A DNA stretch of 64,000 bases from Parascedosporium putredinis (lineage: Eukaryota > Ascomycota > Sordariomycetes > Microascales > Microascaceae). Positions 1-11,400 of the stretch are shown here, in pieces; position 1 is the first letter of the stretch, and every line of letters starts with the position of its first letter. Position numbers and translations under genes: made by a program. The DNA lies in NCBI GenBank assembly GCA_949357655.1, contig CASHTG010000002.1:1240001-1304000 (forward strand). The letters run 5' to 3'. The notes beneath the pieces were generated by a model. It was given only the letters and a program-made list of their open reading frames with translations, was not told the origin of the DNA and did not search any database.

Positions 1-2
1 AA

Positions 3-293
3 GCAGGCCAGAGTCATTCTAACCCACTAGTTCATACTTCGAGTGAGCGCCGCAAAGCCAAGCTAGGTGTCTACCCCCCAGTTAGCGAGCTCCGGTTCAA
101 TTTGCCTGTTGCCGACCTCCTCAAATCGCGGGAGGAGGCCGCGCAACAGTTGCACGACCACCTCAATAAGCTGCTGAAGCCCCAGAATTCGGCGGGATAC
201 AGCAGTGACGAGGAATACTCCGTGCTTCCTTTCGACCTTACACTTGGTAAAGAGAAGGCGGGCGGGGAACTCGCGGCAGACGTGCAAAATTAG
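3..293 (+). CDS. C-terminal part of an unrecognised protein (partial)
   Basis: The frame starting at base 3 is open to a TAG at 291-293 and gives 96 residues with no start in the window, so this is the 3' end of a gene entering from the left. The tail is hydrophilic. It has a basic patch (SSERRKAKLG), a predicted helical stretch (LLKSREEAAQQLHDHLNKLL), an acidic-serine patch (GYSSDEEYS), and ends in ADVQN. No transmembrane segment or catalytic motif is visible, and I do not recognise the family. Codon usage looks coding and the opposite strand is only a shadow frame. It could equally be the last exon of a multi-exon gene. Confidence 0.55.
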   Translation, partial: AGQSHSNPLVHTSSERRKAKLGVYPPVSELRFNLPVADLLKSREEAAQQLHDHLNKLLKPQNSAGYSSDEEYSVLPFDLTLGKEKAGGELAADVQN

Positions 294-877
294 GTAAACT
301 CATCATCTTCGATGAAGGCATGAAGATGTTGGACCTTGTGGTGGCGGCTAACATGGGCATATGGTGGGGGCCTGGGAGAAAAGTTTTTGGCAATAAGGGG
401 AGTGGCGGGCTGCAAGCAGAATAAAGCTGGCATGAGACGGGTATCAGATTGAGAGGACTGGAGACTTGAAAATTAACGAAGCGATCAATATTATGAAGTA
501 TAAGAGCAAGAGGATTTAATGTGTAATCAGAGTTCAGGACTGTTGAAGATGTATCAAGAGCTCGGACTGAGTCAAGCAGACTCGAGTATGAACCAAAAAT
601 CCATTTTGGCTTTACCAAGGTGATATTTCGGGTAGGTCCGACCTAGCACAAATTTTCTTTACATGACTGCATCACACTTGTGTGGAGTTTAGAGTTTATG
701 CAGGATGAGGAAGTCGCCATCAAGGGATCTCTCTAGATAGAGGATTGAGGTGTGATGAGAGAAGGACTGCCCAAATAATAGGCTACTTGTCAGCACGCCC
801 AACCTGGTGGCCAGTGCTCCAAGCAAGATGGACACAACACTGCAGCAGCACACTGAGGTCGGTGGACCTGCTTCCAT

Positions 878-887
878 ATCACGTGAT
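878..887 (+). promoter_or_regulatory. E-box palindrome ATCACGTGAT upstream of NDUFS8
   Basis: A perfect 10-bp palindrome with a CACGTG core, ending 271 bases before the NDUFS8 start codon. CACGTG is the known binding site of bHLH factors such as Cbf1. The octamer CACGTGAT recurs at a similar distance before ACP and SAM50. Function is inferred. Confidence 0.55.
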
Positions 888-898
888 ACTGAAACCAA

Positions 899-903
899 CC
901 AAT
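899..903 (+). promoter_or_regulatory. CCAAT box upstream of NDUFS8
   Basis: CCAAT in the context accCCAATcac-like sequence lies 11 bases 3' of the E-box. CCAAT is the HAP/NF-Y complex site, known in fungi to control respiratory genes. The site is short, so the evidence is mainly its position. Confidence 0.4.
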
Positions 904-1158
904 CACGGGCTTTTCTATTCCTTTCAGTAATCCCTCATTCGCCTTGCAATTGTTGCTTGATGATCTCGGCGTGAAAAGAGAACATTTTGGTCTCCCAGAA
1001 TCTTCCGAGCGTCGACCAAAACCGCATCTCGCACAACCCACCCCGGCGATCAATTGGGCTTGCGGCCAATTGATATCGATAGGGACCGAGTAGTCGATCT
1101 ACAGAGCCCACGACCGTCCGAACCGAGCCCCTTCGCCAACCCTACTTTCCCCGTCGTC

Positions 1159-2064
1159 ATGCTGTCGACAACAAGACAGCTGCAGCGGGCAGCTCCCGCA
1201 GTTGCCGTTGTGCGACGTGCGCTACCCGTCACCTTTGCCACTGCTAGGCGAGGATATGCCACTCCAGTTGGACCTCCCCTCCGGATTCAGAATCACGAAG
1301 AGGAAGACGTGGGAGAGCCAGCCCGAATCGACGATGGACTATGTCGGCAACTATTTCCTCATGACCGAGATGTTTCGCGGCATGTATGTCTTGATGGAGC
1401 AATTCTTCAGGCCACCGTACGTTCTGCCCTAGAAATTCTACACGATTGATAATTGCAGTGTCTGACCCATTCACAATAGTTATACCATCTTCTATCCTTT
1501 CGAAAAGGTTCGAAACGCTCCTCACATATCAACCACCGGCTTTCCCTGATACGTATTCTAACCCGTCCGGTGAATAGGGCCCCATCTCCCCAGATTCCGT
1601 GGCGAGCACGCGTTAAGGCGGTATCCCTCGGGCGAGGAGCGCTGCATTGCCTGCAAGCTCTGCGAAGCCGTACGTCATCCCATATCTTGCCTTCCCGACA
1701 AACTGGGCATTCCACCACTAACCCCAAACTATAGATCTGCCCTGCACAAGCTATCACTATTGAGGCCGAGGAGCGCGCTGATGGCTCTCGCCGAACCACC
1801 CGCTACGATATTGACATGACGAAGTGTATCTACTGCGGCTTCTGCCAAGAGTCATGCCCCGTCGATGCGATTGTTGAGTCCCCTAATGCCGAGTATGCCA
1901 CTGAGACCAGGGAGGAACTCCTCTACAACAAGGGTACGTTTGCATACAAATTCCAGTTCTAGAAACGACTTGCTAACTTCCCACTAGAAAAGCTTCTCTC
2001 CAACGGAGACAAGTGGGAGTCCGAGTTGGCCGCGGCCATCCGTGCGGACGCACCTTACCGTTAA
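1159..2064 (+). CDS. NDUFS8: NADH:ubiquinone oxidoreductase 23-kDa (TYKY) subunit, mitochondrial
   Basis: Iron-sulphur subunit of complex I that carries clusters N6a and N6b in the arm leading to ubiquinone. Exons are 1159-1416, 1480-1507, 1578-1669, 1735-1933 and 1988-2064, with introns of 54-70 nt. The product is about 217-218 aa, the usual size. The N-terminus is a basic presequence ending near RRGYATPVGPP. Two 2x[4Fe-4S] motifs are seen: CIACKLCEAICP (about residues 119-130) and CIYCGFCQESCP (about 158-169). The protein ends RADAPYR. Two frame breaks occur. At the C run 1276-1279, one base too many (or two too few) separates the presequence from SGFRITK. At the C run 1588-1591, one C is missing within the nearly invariant ISPRFRGEH. 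Both are most likely assembly errors. Identity is certain; only the exact bases at the runs are not. Confidence 0.95.
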
Positions 2065-2312
2065 AGATCAGCAGTGTAGTGGGGGTTTGGGGATCGTGTA
2101 AATATAGAAAGTTCTCTAGAGTCAAAAATTACAGTATTATTACTTCTTCATCGTCTCAATCTGTCGGCAATTGCTCATTGAATACCGAGGTATTCGATCA
2201 TCTCTTGTTTTTGAACAAACTGAGGACGACCGTTCTGTCCGTTGATGCATTGTAGCTCAAATGCGAAGAGTGACGATTTTATACAGCTGTGGACAACTGC
2301 AAAATGCCACAG

Positions 2313-2320
2313 TCACGTGA
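2313..2320 (+). promoter_or_regulatory. E-box palindrome TCACGTGA upstream of ACP
   Basis: A palindromic TCACGTGA followed by T, giving the same CACGTGAT octamer (2314-2321) found before NDUFS8 and SAM50. It ends 283 bases before the ACP start codon. Confidence 0.55.
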
Positions 2321-2348
2321 TTTTATCAACCGTCCAACCGGGAAAGCT

Positions 2349-2358
2349 CCAATCCAAT
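2349..2358 (+). promoter_or_regulatory. Tandem CCAAT boxes upstream of ACP
   Basis: Two abutting CCAAT pentamers (CCAATCCAAT) lie 28 bases 3' of the E-box, the same order as in the NDUFS8 promoter. Likely HAP-complex sites by analogy. Confidence 0.4.
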
Positions 2359-2604
2359 TCCTCAAGCTCTTCCGAGAAATTTATCATCATAACCTTCAAC
2401 GTCGACTCTTCTTCCCTCTGCGTTTGAGCCATATCCACCAGCCTTCCCATCCTCAACTATCCTCGAGCCACCCTCATCCTGCCATTCTCCGAACCCTCCG
2501 GTTTTCAATAAACTCCAATTCGGACGCCCATCGCCACCGCCAGCTTACCCGGCCGCAATTCCCGAAGCATCGCGATCAAATTATCCAGCAAGAAAAAAAT
2601 AAAG

Positions 2605-3296
2605 ATGTTCCGCTCCGCGCTTCTTAGGACCGCTCCCGCTCTCCGCAGCGTCGCCGCCAGGCCTGCCGCCTCCTCGGCTAGGTTTATCAGCGTCGCTGCC
2701 TACAGGCCAGTTGTCATGGCGCCTTCGCGCTCTAGCATCCTCGCCGTCAGGTACTACTCCGCGGGTGGCTCTCTGAACAAGGAGGAGGTCGAGGGAAGGA
2801 TCATGTCTCTGCTCCAGGGCTTCGATAAGGTAAGATGAAATCCGAAAATGGACTGCCCAAGTACGAAAAGAGACTCTCAGCTTGTGAAAGTACGAGATTC
2901 GATGTGTGTGAATGATGCGCTAATGCCGTGTTTCCGTCTACAGGTCAACAACCAAGAAAACGTAAGACCTCCGCATGAACCACAGCACGATAACCTCCGG
3001 GTTGATGCCTCCCGATTCTTCTAACACTGTTCGCGATATAGATTAAGCCCACCGCTCACTTCTCCAACGACCTCGGCTTGGACAGCCTTGACACCGTCGA
3101 GGTCGTCATGGCTATCGAGGAGGAGTTCAGCATCGAGATTCCTGACAAGGAGGCCGACGCCATCCACTCCGGTAGGTCTACTCTGCCCCTGCGATCTCTT
3201 CTTTAACAGGAACGCTTTGTTTTACGTGTACTAACCTTTTTCACTCTAGTCGAGCAAGCGGTGGAGTACATCCTCCGACAGCCCGATGCCAACTAA
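2605..3296 (+). CDS. ACP1: Mitochondrial acyl carrier protein / complex I subunit (NDUFAB1)
   Basis: Carrier of the growing acyl chain in mitochondrial type II fatty acid synthesis (octanoate for lipoate) and an accessory subunit of complex I. Exons are 2605-2829, 2944-2961 (only 18 nt), 3042-3171 and 3250-3296, giving 139 aa in an unbroken frame. A long Arg/Ser/Ala presequence runs to about residue 50. The phosphopantetheine site is the Ser of DLGLDSLDTVE (about Ser96), and the acidic helix AIEEEFSIEIPDKEAD is typical of ACPs. It is the only complex I gene here without a frame break. It follows NDUFS8 on the same strand with similar promoter elements. Confidence 0.96.
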
Positions 3297-3633
3297 ATCA
3301 CTCCCTTGTTCCATTATCTCCGTTTCGGTCAACTTCTCTCTTACTCCTACTAGACGGCTCGAGGTACGAGATAGAATGGGATTCATAGGAAACGGTCAAA
3401 CTCTTGTATAATATGATATAGTTCGTGTCTCATGCCACAAATGAAGCTTGCTTCCCGCCTAGCCATCTTGTCGAGCGGCACACTTTACATCGCAGTTTAA
3501 GCGAGGTGGATGTTTATTCTACTCTTTCCCTATCCTGTCTCCAGTCGCAAGCCATGTTGCTGCACCAATCGGACCGTACATATCCCGTCGCATCCAAGCA
3601 GCGCATGGGCATCTCGCTTGCCCGCTTGATGCA

Positions 3634-3688
3634 GTGTATGTGCGTGCTTGCGCGTGTGTTCATGTGTGTGTGTGTATGTGTGTGTGCG
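3634..3688. repeat. Imperfect (GT)n microsatellite
   Basis: Alternating GT interrupted by GC, AT and CTT steps. The strand-complementary Thr-His open frames through it are artefacts. Confidence 0.85.
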
Positions 3689-4470
3689 ATAGAAATAAGA
3701 GCATACATATATAGACAGATGCGTTCCGTAGTATGACAAAGAAAAGCATGCGCAATCTTCACTCGATCATCGCTTCGAACCTGTGTCGGACTTATGCTGC
3801 TCCCCATTCCCGTATATCGCAAAAGAGGCAGCACCCTCCACCGACCATTGATTGCCTAGGTTTATCACTCCACTCCAAACAAAGATATGATCACATACGC
3901 GAATCAAGACGTCGGGATATCATTCCACGCACCGAGACAAACAGGACTAAAAATTCAAATTCCATCCATGTATCCAAAAACTAGCATTCAAGTAAACCAA
4001 CCCAGACAAAACGAAAAAAACTCCAACCCGAAAGGTATAACCCCATCCATGAATAGATGCGTTCGAGCCCAAGTGCGCGCTGAGAACGGGGGCCCTAATT
4101 TTTGTACCAAGGTAGTCCATGCTTTTATTGTTCCCAAGACCACGCCGATGGCATCCTAGCTGTCTTCATGGCCGTTGTATCATTTTCGCGGTAGGCACAG
4201 CCACCGAGCCAGAGGGGAGAGTGGAATAACCATAATGAACAGTTCAGATCCGAATCCAGATGCCTGTGCGAAAGAGTTCAAAGACAAGAAAAAGAGAGAG
4301 AGGGGAAAAATAGCTCAGATCCATCCTCCCAGAGTCGCCTGTCCACAGATCCGCCGCTTTGGCAAGGCTCTCCACGAGGCATTCCGATAGGAAGGACCCG
4401 CTTCGTTGCACGCTTGCGAGCGTTGAAAAGGTGGCGTGTGGCTCGATTAACCGTCCAAGATGCAGAAAGC

Positions 4471-4488
4471 AAAAAAAAAAAAAAAAAA
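4471..4488. repeat. Poly(A) run of 18
   Basis: An uninterrupted run of 18 A. Such long A/T runs survive in this sequence while C/G runs within genes show length errors. Confidence 0.9.
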
Positions 4489-4731
4489 GGATAGTGACAA
4501 AACGCCGCACCCAAGTTGCCGAATACTCCTGGATCCCTCATTGTTTGATGAAAGCTGGAATGCTCCAAATTGAATATGCATTGGGAGACGGGTCACCCCG
4601 CCCTCCCTCTAATCGCGACCTCTTTCATTCTATTGCCTCTTTTGGTCTCCTGGCCGGCGAAGCATGAAAAACAGCAGACGCCGCTCGTTTCTTTATTTGA
4701 ATCATGATGATAAACAGTCGCGTGACGACCG

Positions 4732-6689
4732 TCACCGTCCGGTAACGGACTCCGACGAGTCTCGGTGATCCTTGGAGTCGACCTTGCCGGCCCCGGCGAG
4801 GCTCCATCCAATGGAAGAGGAGTGACTCCTCCGCGATTGGCTGGGCTGCTGCTCTTCCTCCTCTTCCATCCTGAAGAGGAAGGCAGGGTCTTCTTCGTCG
4901 ATAGGAGTGGTCATGCGACCGAGAGCCGAGCCGATAGATCCGGTGGAGACGTGCCGCTCGACGGTCCTATCTCGCTCCCGCGAGGCCAACCCATTCGCAT
5001 TCCGCCCAACAGCCGAGCTTGGATGTAACATAGGGTTGGTCGCGTCGTCATTCATTCGAGTCTTTTGTAATTGCTGGGTCAAGGCCGACATGGCGTCGCC
5101 ACCCGACCGGGGCCCGGAAAAGCGGTGCCCATTGTGTCGAGCATCCACCTCGTCCGCAAGGCTCGAATTTCTCAGCGGGCTTCCCACATGACCAAAGGCC
5201 GAAACCTTGATAGCTCTACTATCCAGGTCTTCCTCCTTTTGTCGGTGAAGGAACGGACCCCATCGGCTAGGGCTGGCCGCTCCAATGGGACTTCCATATT
5301 TGGTGATTCCCTCCGGTCGCTCAGCATCTGCGGCCCTCAGCGAACCGCGGCGAGCCTTTTCAGCAGGCGTGAGAAGGTCCTGGAGATTCTGGGGTACGTA
5401 ATCCTCCTCCAAGAAGGCGAATTCAGCCTCCCAGTCTCGGTCTACGGTAGCAGCTTTGGGCAAGCTCGAGCTTAAGACTCGAGGTTTAGTGTACCGGCTC
5501 GAGTGCATCATTGACCGCTTGCCAAAGGCCTCATCAGCCAGGCCTCCCGATGGGCTGGATGAGGGCGGGATGCTGGGTGACAGATGATCGTTCCCAAACG
5601 CAGAAGTGTGAAGGAGTTTCAGCGCCTCTGATGTTCGGGCATCCTTGGCAGCGTTGAGCGAAGGAGAGGGCGACTCGAGGCCGAATTTGGAAGGAACGGA
5701 AGAAGGCCACGGCCCGGCGGGGTATCTGGCGGCGTTGGAGATGCCATTCGAGTCAAATGATGCAGGTAGCGGAACATCAAGGATCGAAGCGTTGGCCGGG
5801 GACAGGGCAAGCCCGAAGCGGCTCGCATCATCATCACGGGGTGAGCCGTAGACTGATCCAGAGTACCCGGGCGTGTCGATTGTGGGCAGGCCATTCTCGA
5901 GACTCGGTTGGCGGCCAAGGTGATGGTGCCGTTCGTCGGAAAGTCCACCGTAGGTCGGCGTGTAGGGTGGGATGTTGTCGGCACGGAAAAGCCCATTCGT
6001 CAAGGCGCTCGTGGTGGGATGGAAGTTGCTTTGGGTCGCGGTCGTAGGCCTCGCGGGTGACAGGGCGAGGGGGCAGGCCCAATTGTGACTCCATGCTTTC
6101 CATAGTTTATGCGACGACCGTCGGGTAGAACGTGGATATTAGCGCACTTCGGACCGAACTTGCAGTTTCCCTACGGAGTGACATTCAAGTTAGCATTCGC
6201 ACTTGTAATTCTTCTTTTTCTTTCTCCTAGCAGTGCGGGGTGGTTTTGCGCCGCGCCCCCGCCAGCTAACCGGCGAAGGACGCAGTCGAGAAGGGAGGGC
6301 TCGAACCTTGGCGAAATATTTGCAAATGTTCTCGGCTGCCGTCGAAAGGTCGTGGCTGAAAGGACAGGCGTTGCCAGCCTGGCAAGCACCTTGCCGAAAG
6401 AACTTGCAGGGGACATGCGCCGTGTCTAGAGAAAATTGTCAACAGTGTTAGACTCGATCTTGGTGGAACATTGCACAAAAGTGCACGCAAGGGAGAACGG
6501 CCACGGCCCACAGGACTCGGCCGGGCCCGACGAGGGAGACTGTGAAAACGCAGTACAAGCGGGTGGGCACTCACTCGGAGGGCTACGAGGACCATCGAAG
6601 CGTGGAGCAGCGGGCGTCGCCGCGCTATTCTGAATACTCAAGCTGCTGCTACGGGCATGGCGGAACTCGGGCATGTTGGGCGCCGGCAT
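4732..6689 (-). CDS. Two-finger CCCH zinc-finger protein, probable RNA-binding
   Basis: Exons (5'->3') are 6689-6575, 6425-6307 and 6170-4732; introns are 149 and 136 nt. The product is about 557 aa. Tandem C-x7-C-x5-C-x3-H fingers lie near the N-terminus: CKFFRQGACQAGNACPFSH (about 45-63) and CKYFAKGNCKFGPKCANIH (about 71-89), followed by VLPDGRRINYGK. CCCH fingers of this spacing usually bind single-stranded RNA. The remainder is low-complexity Ser/Pro with a conserved-looking acidic block (EAEFAFLEEDYVPQNL, then LLTPAEKARRGS) and a glutamate run (MEEEEEQQ) near the C-terminus. One frame break is seen at the five-G run 6069-6073, where one base is missing between GKHGVTIG and SALTNGLFRAD. 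The start is the first ATG, giving a Ser-rich leader before finger 1. The exact mRNA target cannot be inferred. Confidence 0.85.
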
Positions 6690-8485
6690 TGTTGGGAGGA
6701 GCGCGAGGGCGTTTGGGTGGTTCGAGAAATGTCGCACGCAATTGGAAAAAAAAAAGTTGGGCGCCTCGGGTAGCAGAAGAGAGATTGGCTAGAGCGGACT
6801 TCCTCGTCCTAAGGAAGCCCCGTGCTTCAGGCCACGAATGGAGACTGCAGCGGAAGCGGAGGAGCAGGCGCGTGAGGTGAGGACAAGGCGGCGGGTGTTG
6901 CAGTCGAGCAACGACAAGATTGAGGTGAGGGCGTACGTCTGGATGTGGCTGCGTCGAGACCAAAAGAAAGGATGAGGCCGGGAGAGACGGGATGGGCAAA
7001 ATATGATACACAAAAGGTGCTGACTGGTAGTGAAAATTAAATTCTAGCCAGGTCAAGAAGCAATTGCTATTGGGGGAGGGAGGGCCAGCAACGTGCAAAT
7101 GGACGCTTGAGATGGGAAGGTCCGGCCGGGCTGGCCTGGTGGTGAGGAAGGGAGGGTGAGGGGTTGATCAGCGGCTTATCTCAGCACAGGTTCACCTGAG
7201 GTGGTGGTGAAATCGAATGCGGAATTGAGAAATGGGTGGATGTTGTGAGTGAGGGCTAAGGCGAAGGGCGGGCGCGAAACCCAGACAAGGGTCACTCAAT
7301 TAAGGAACGAGGACTGATGGCTGTGATGTCAATGTGGGGTTCCCACGGTCCGTGCTTGGGAAGAAGAGCCTAGGGTCTCAGAAAGCAAGACGGACGGTCG
7401 TGAGGCCACAGGGAAACGATAACGCCAGACTGGAAATATGCGGCAAGAAAATGCTGCTTTCGCTCTTGATATCCTTCCCCTCGCCAGTTTAACATTGAAG
7501 GGATCGGGGATTCTATGGCTCCAGTCTAAGGAAGGGAAAAGGGGAGTGGAGGGGCAGACCCGGCAAAGTACTCGAGGTCGGATCAGAAGGTATCGAAGAT
7601 GGCGTTTGGTTGGGCTTGGGCCGAGCCCGGGGCAAGTCTAGCGGCCTGAATTGGTATGGCAAAGAGCAGCTCGAAAGCCTGATCGCAGCAAGCTAAGCGC
7701 GAGTGAGACTCGGGAAGTTGTCAAGGTTTTCGCGAAGTGGACTTATTCTGGATGCGTTGCGGCCCCGCGACAGGGAATGGGCGGGGGCGGTGGGCCTTTT
7801 AAGAGTGAGATCAATTGGATCCTAGTTGAGGCATGCCTTGAAACGCGTGGGATCCCTCTTTAGGTGTATAGCCTCTCAGCCCCTGCGCTACGGTTGGAAG
7901 AGTGGTCACAATAGGAGAAGTAGCACTGTCCATTGACTTGTACAAGTAAAACAAGTAAAAAGTATGTATAATGAATGCCATCTATAACAAGCCCAGAGGT
8001 CCCGGGGACTTTCTGCTTTGTTCGGGGGCTTGAACGGCGGATCCCGTCTCATACGAGTCCGCAGCGTGCGTAGCGGATGGGTCGGGATGGTCTTGACCGT
8101 CCACGGCCTTCTTGTCAGGTGGGGGACCTAGGAGTGGCCACTACTGGATCAAGCCTTTGGAGGTGAGTGACAGGATTGTCTAAAATGTTCTCTTCCACGC
8201 TTCCGCCTTCGCTCTTTCCCTCCTGTTATCTTCCCAATTGCCAATTTCCGATCTTCCTCTATTTTCCCACCTTTCCACCCTCTGGCACTTCTGGGGATGC
8301 AAACATGAAGTGGACTCGTAAGCTTGGAAAATGGGATCATAAAGCTAGCCTTGCATCCCATCGATGGCCCGTGCGATTGGCAGCCTACTATGTAGCTTGG
8401 CGGAAGGGCTGAGCCCATTGCTTGAGCGAGCGATCAGTCAGAAACAGTGGTGTAGTTCTTGAACGACGGGACGGGAGCCAACCGC

Positions 8486-8493
8486 TACATGTA
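8486..8493. repeat. TACATGTA palindrome (first of 11 copies)
   Basis: Eight-base palindrome found 11 times in the window, always between genes: 8486, 9835, 11259, 19376, 20644, 20745, 30345, 38143, 38865, 39215 and 41699. See the corresponding finding. Confidence 0.8.
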
Positions 8494-11400
8494 CTTCAAA
8501 TTCATTAGGAGTTGGTTCATGGAACATATAAAAATTGCCCGGCAAAGGAATACAAACGACTGGGCTACACGTACCGAGGCCTGCCACTCATTCTCCTATC
8601 CTATCCTGGCATGCCCATCAATGGCTAGATCAACTGGGCAGCTTAGGAGCGAGGTCGATTGTTGCTTTGTTCGTTGCCAACCTCTTTTACGAGAAACCGC
8701 GAGAGCAAACATAGGGGTCCAAAGTATGCAGCTGGGTGTGGACAATCACGGAGAGCACCGGCAACGCCCAAAACCTACGGGCGTGCAGCGCACGCGGCCC
8801 TTATTCTTTCACATGATAGATCCGTTGCGACAGGTCTTGCAAATCGGTCACGTCTGTGGATCCATCAGTAGGATGGGCGTAGGCGGTGGAGGGAAGGCGC
8901 AGCTTTGAGGCTTGGGGCAGGGTTGGTCGACAAGATGTGGCAGGAGAGACCAGAGGCTTGGCCGGACCATGCTTGTTAGCTGGGCCCAGCCAGCTACTCG
9001 GTGATTCTAACGTTCTTAGGCTTCACTCTGCTTTTAGACGGAGGCATGGATTTCTCGCTAGCCTTGACGAAATGGTTACGACATAGAAATGGGGTTTCGA
9101 CTGTCACGCGGCTCTAGTTCATCCCCTGGGCATGGGTAGCCGCAGCGTTGAATTCCCCATGGGGAAGTTCTCGCTTTGGAGCTGGTGTGGATGACAAGGG
9201 AATGCCTTATGCAAGACCTTCCAAAGTTCCTTTGGTGTTCGGGATGTGCTTTGGAGTAGTTTGACCCCATACGAGCAAAGAGGGGGCCCGTGAGCGAAGG
9301 GTATTACATAGTAGCTAGCGGCGGCCCAAGTTGGTCTAGGAGCCCTGGCATCGAAGAGGAACGGGAGATCCCAGCTAGATCCGTATGTTATTTTCGGTGG
9401 CACTCGTTCACATGGATGGATGGGTTATGCGACCTCAAGCTGGAGCCTGTAAGTCCGAAGGCTTCCTGCAGGCTGTGCTGTGAGACCATTTCTCACTTCC
9501 AACTGTAGTCATGTCTCAGAAAAAGAAAATCAAAAGGAAGAGAGATAACGGCGGTTGGCGGCAGAGCCGCGTTATGCAAGAGTGAGCGGATAAGGAGGTA
9601 GAAGCCAAAAAGGCTTCAAGTTGCGTTCGGCTTGGAGCCGCCTCGCTCACTGGGCCGTGTAAAACCAACCATTCGCCGAGCTCTCTGTCCAAATCCTTGA
9701 AATCTCAAACAAGACCTCCCGGCGATATGTCGGGGTCTACATGGAATGAATGACAGCAGTGAATTATATGCATTATCAACAAGCAGTACATTGATGTCTG
9801 AGCATGCTACGCTGCGGTTGATGTCTCCAGGAGATACATGTAAGGCAAACGTGCAATGACTTCTTCCTACCTTGCGCCGGTCGAGCCGATTTCAAAGCCG
9901 GCTCGCTTGCGAATGAAGATTCCACGTCCAGGGCAGCTTCGTCGAGATTGGACCCGAGTGAAACCCACCTTCGGAGAGAACCCGTGAAGGCGTGTTACGT
10001 CGACTGCAACACCAAGAAGGAAACCGAAAAAAGAGAAAGGGGAAGAAATCCGACCAACTTGACGTATTGACGTCTCATCCCGGCGTTGAACCCCCACCTC
10101 CACATCTTGACAAAGGCTCTCTAGGGGCGTTGGGCACTTAATGGACATCGAAGACCCTGGTCGGTCCCCAGTTTAGGGCTTAAAGAGAGCATTAAGTCGG
10201 GGACTACGCTAGCATGAGCAGGGTCGGAATGCTCCAGAATCCGGTTCTGCGTGATGCAAATGTTGAAAATTTCCATTTTTTCCAAGTTTATGTTCGATCA
10301 CGATGGACCCCAAAGGCCGGCAGCGTCTATCTACGGATACTAGATAGGTGGGGGCAACCATCGCGGTGTCCGTCAAGTGCGCGCGCATCATCATCCATGC
10401 TTGACATTCTGCACGAGTTTATTAGTGCACGGTTTTTGCAACATCATTCGGTAAAAATGCACGAGATTGCGGGGACTCTTCTTCTTTCGATTGTATCGAA
10501 TGTTCCCTGCTTTTTATTGCCTTTTACAGACTCGCAGAGGAGCTGCGAGAGTGATCAACGGATTTAGTATCGGCCTCGCTAGAATTGAACCCATATGCTA
10601 AAACAGGTCCATTGCCCGCCCTTCAGGTGGCATCAATTATGGGTGCTCCCCCACCTTGCACATCGTTTCGTCGCCCTCGTCGCCAAACTAACTGCCCGCT
10701 TCTGTTCCCTGCCGGCGGAGGGACTCGCATGGTATTACATATCCCCAGTCTGTACCCTGGCGACCGGGTATCGATTCTGCTTGGCCGCCTTATCCGCGCT
10801 CTGCCTCGTTTCCTGCACATTTGATGTACTCCGTCTCGTGCTGTGCATGCTGCACCACCACCACCACCCTCCTTGAACGACCCCCGTTTTGGTTTACAAG
10901 CAGGGAATGCCACTGGCTTCACTGTCAGCAGATCTCCCGCTTATCAATTATTAGACAGCCTTATTGCTCGTCATGCAATTTTAGCGACACCTTGGCGCCA
11001 ATATTCGCAGCCGATCGACGGTTTAAGACCCCTCGGGCTGGAGGCGGACAGAGTACTTGGTAATACCCGGGCAGCACTGGTGCCACTGCCAGTATTAAAC
11101 CTGCCCCTTTGATATGATTTTCTCGGTGCACTTGCTCCGGGGCGCTTACCATCCATTTACTTCTTCTCCTTCCTGCCCTGGTCCTGTTCGGCGCCTCTTC
11201 ACCCCACGCTCGCTCTACTATTTACATATCGAGCTGATGGCCGATGGGATATAGACAATACATGTACCGGCCCGGTCGCAATGAGCTCGGCCCATCTTGC
11301 CTCCCCAACCCCATCCACGTAGAGATTTTGGGAGGCGAATCAAGCGTGGGGCGATTGCACATGCTGTCTCACCCAAGCTGTTGCTTGCGGCTACGGAACA

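Larger units (their letters stand above)
294..1158. other. Intergenic: 3' flank of the left gene and NDUFS8 promoter
   Basis: No credible coding sequence is seen. The right part is the NDUFS8 promoter and 5' leader, with the E-box and CCAAT box listed separately. Confidence 0.6.
2065..2604. promoter_or_regulatory. NDUFS8-ACP intergenic region and ACP promoter
   Basis: A 540-bp spacer between two same-strand complex I genes. It holds an E-box (2313-2320), paired CCAAT boxes (2349-2358) and a CT-rich stretch before the ACP leader, typical of fungal promoters. Confidence 0.5.
3297..4731. other. Intergenic region between convergent ACP and CCCH genes
   Basis: No coding sequence is supported. 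It contains an imperfect GT repeat (3634-3688), an 18-base A run (4471-4488) and presumably the 3' UTRs of both flanking genes. Confidence 0.6.

Noticed and set aside
1276..1279. Programmed ribosomal frameshifting in NDUFS8 and other genes
   Set aside because: Breaks occur in 11 unrelated genes at varied runs without slippery-site or pseudoknot context; homopolymer-length error explains them all.
3514..3834. Thr-His repeat protein on the minus strand
   Set aside because: It is only the translation of the GT microsatellite.
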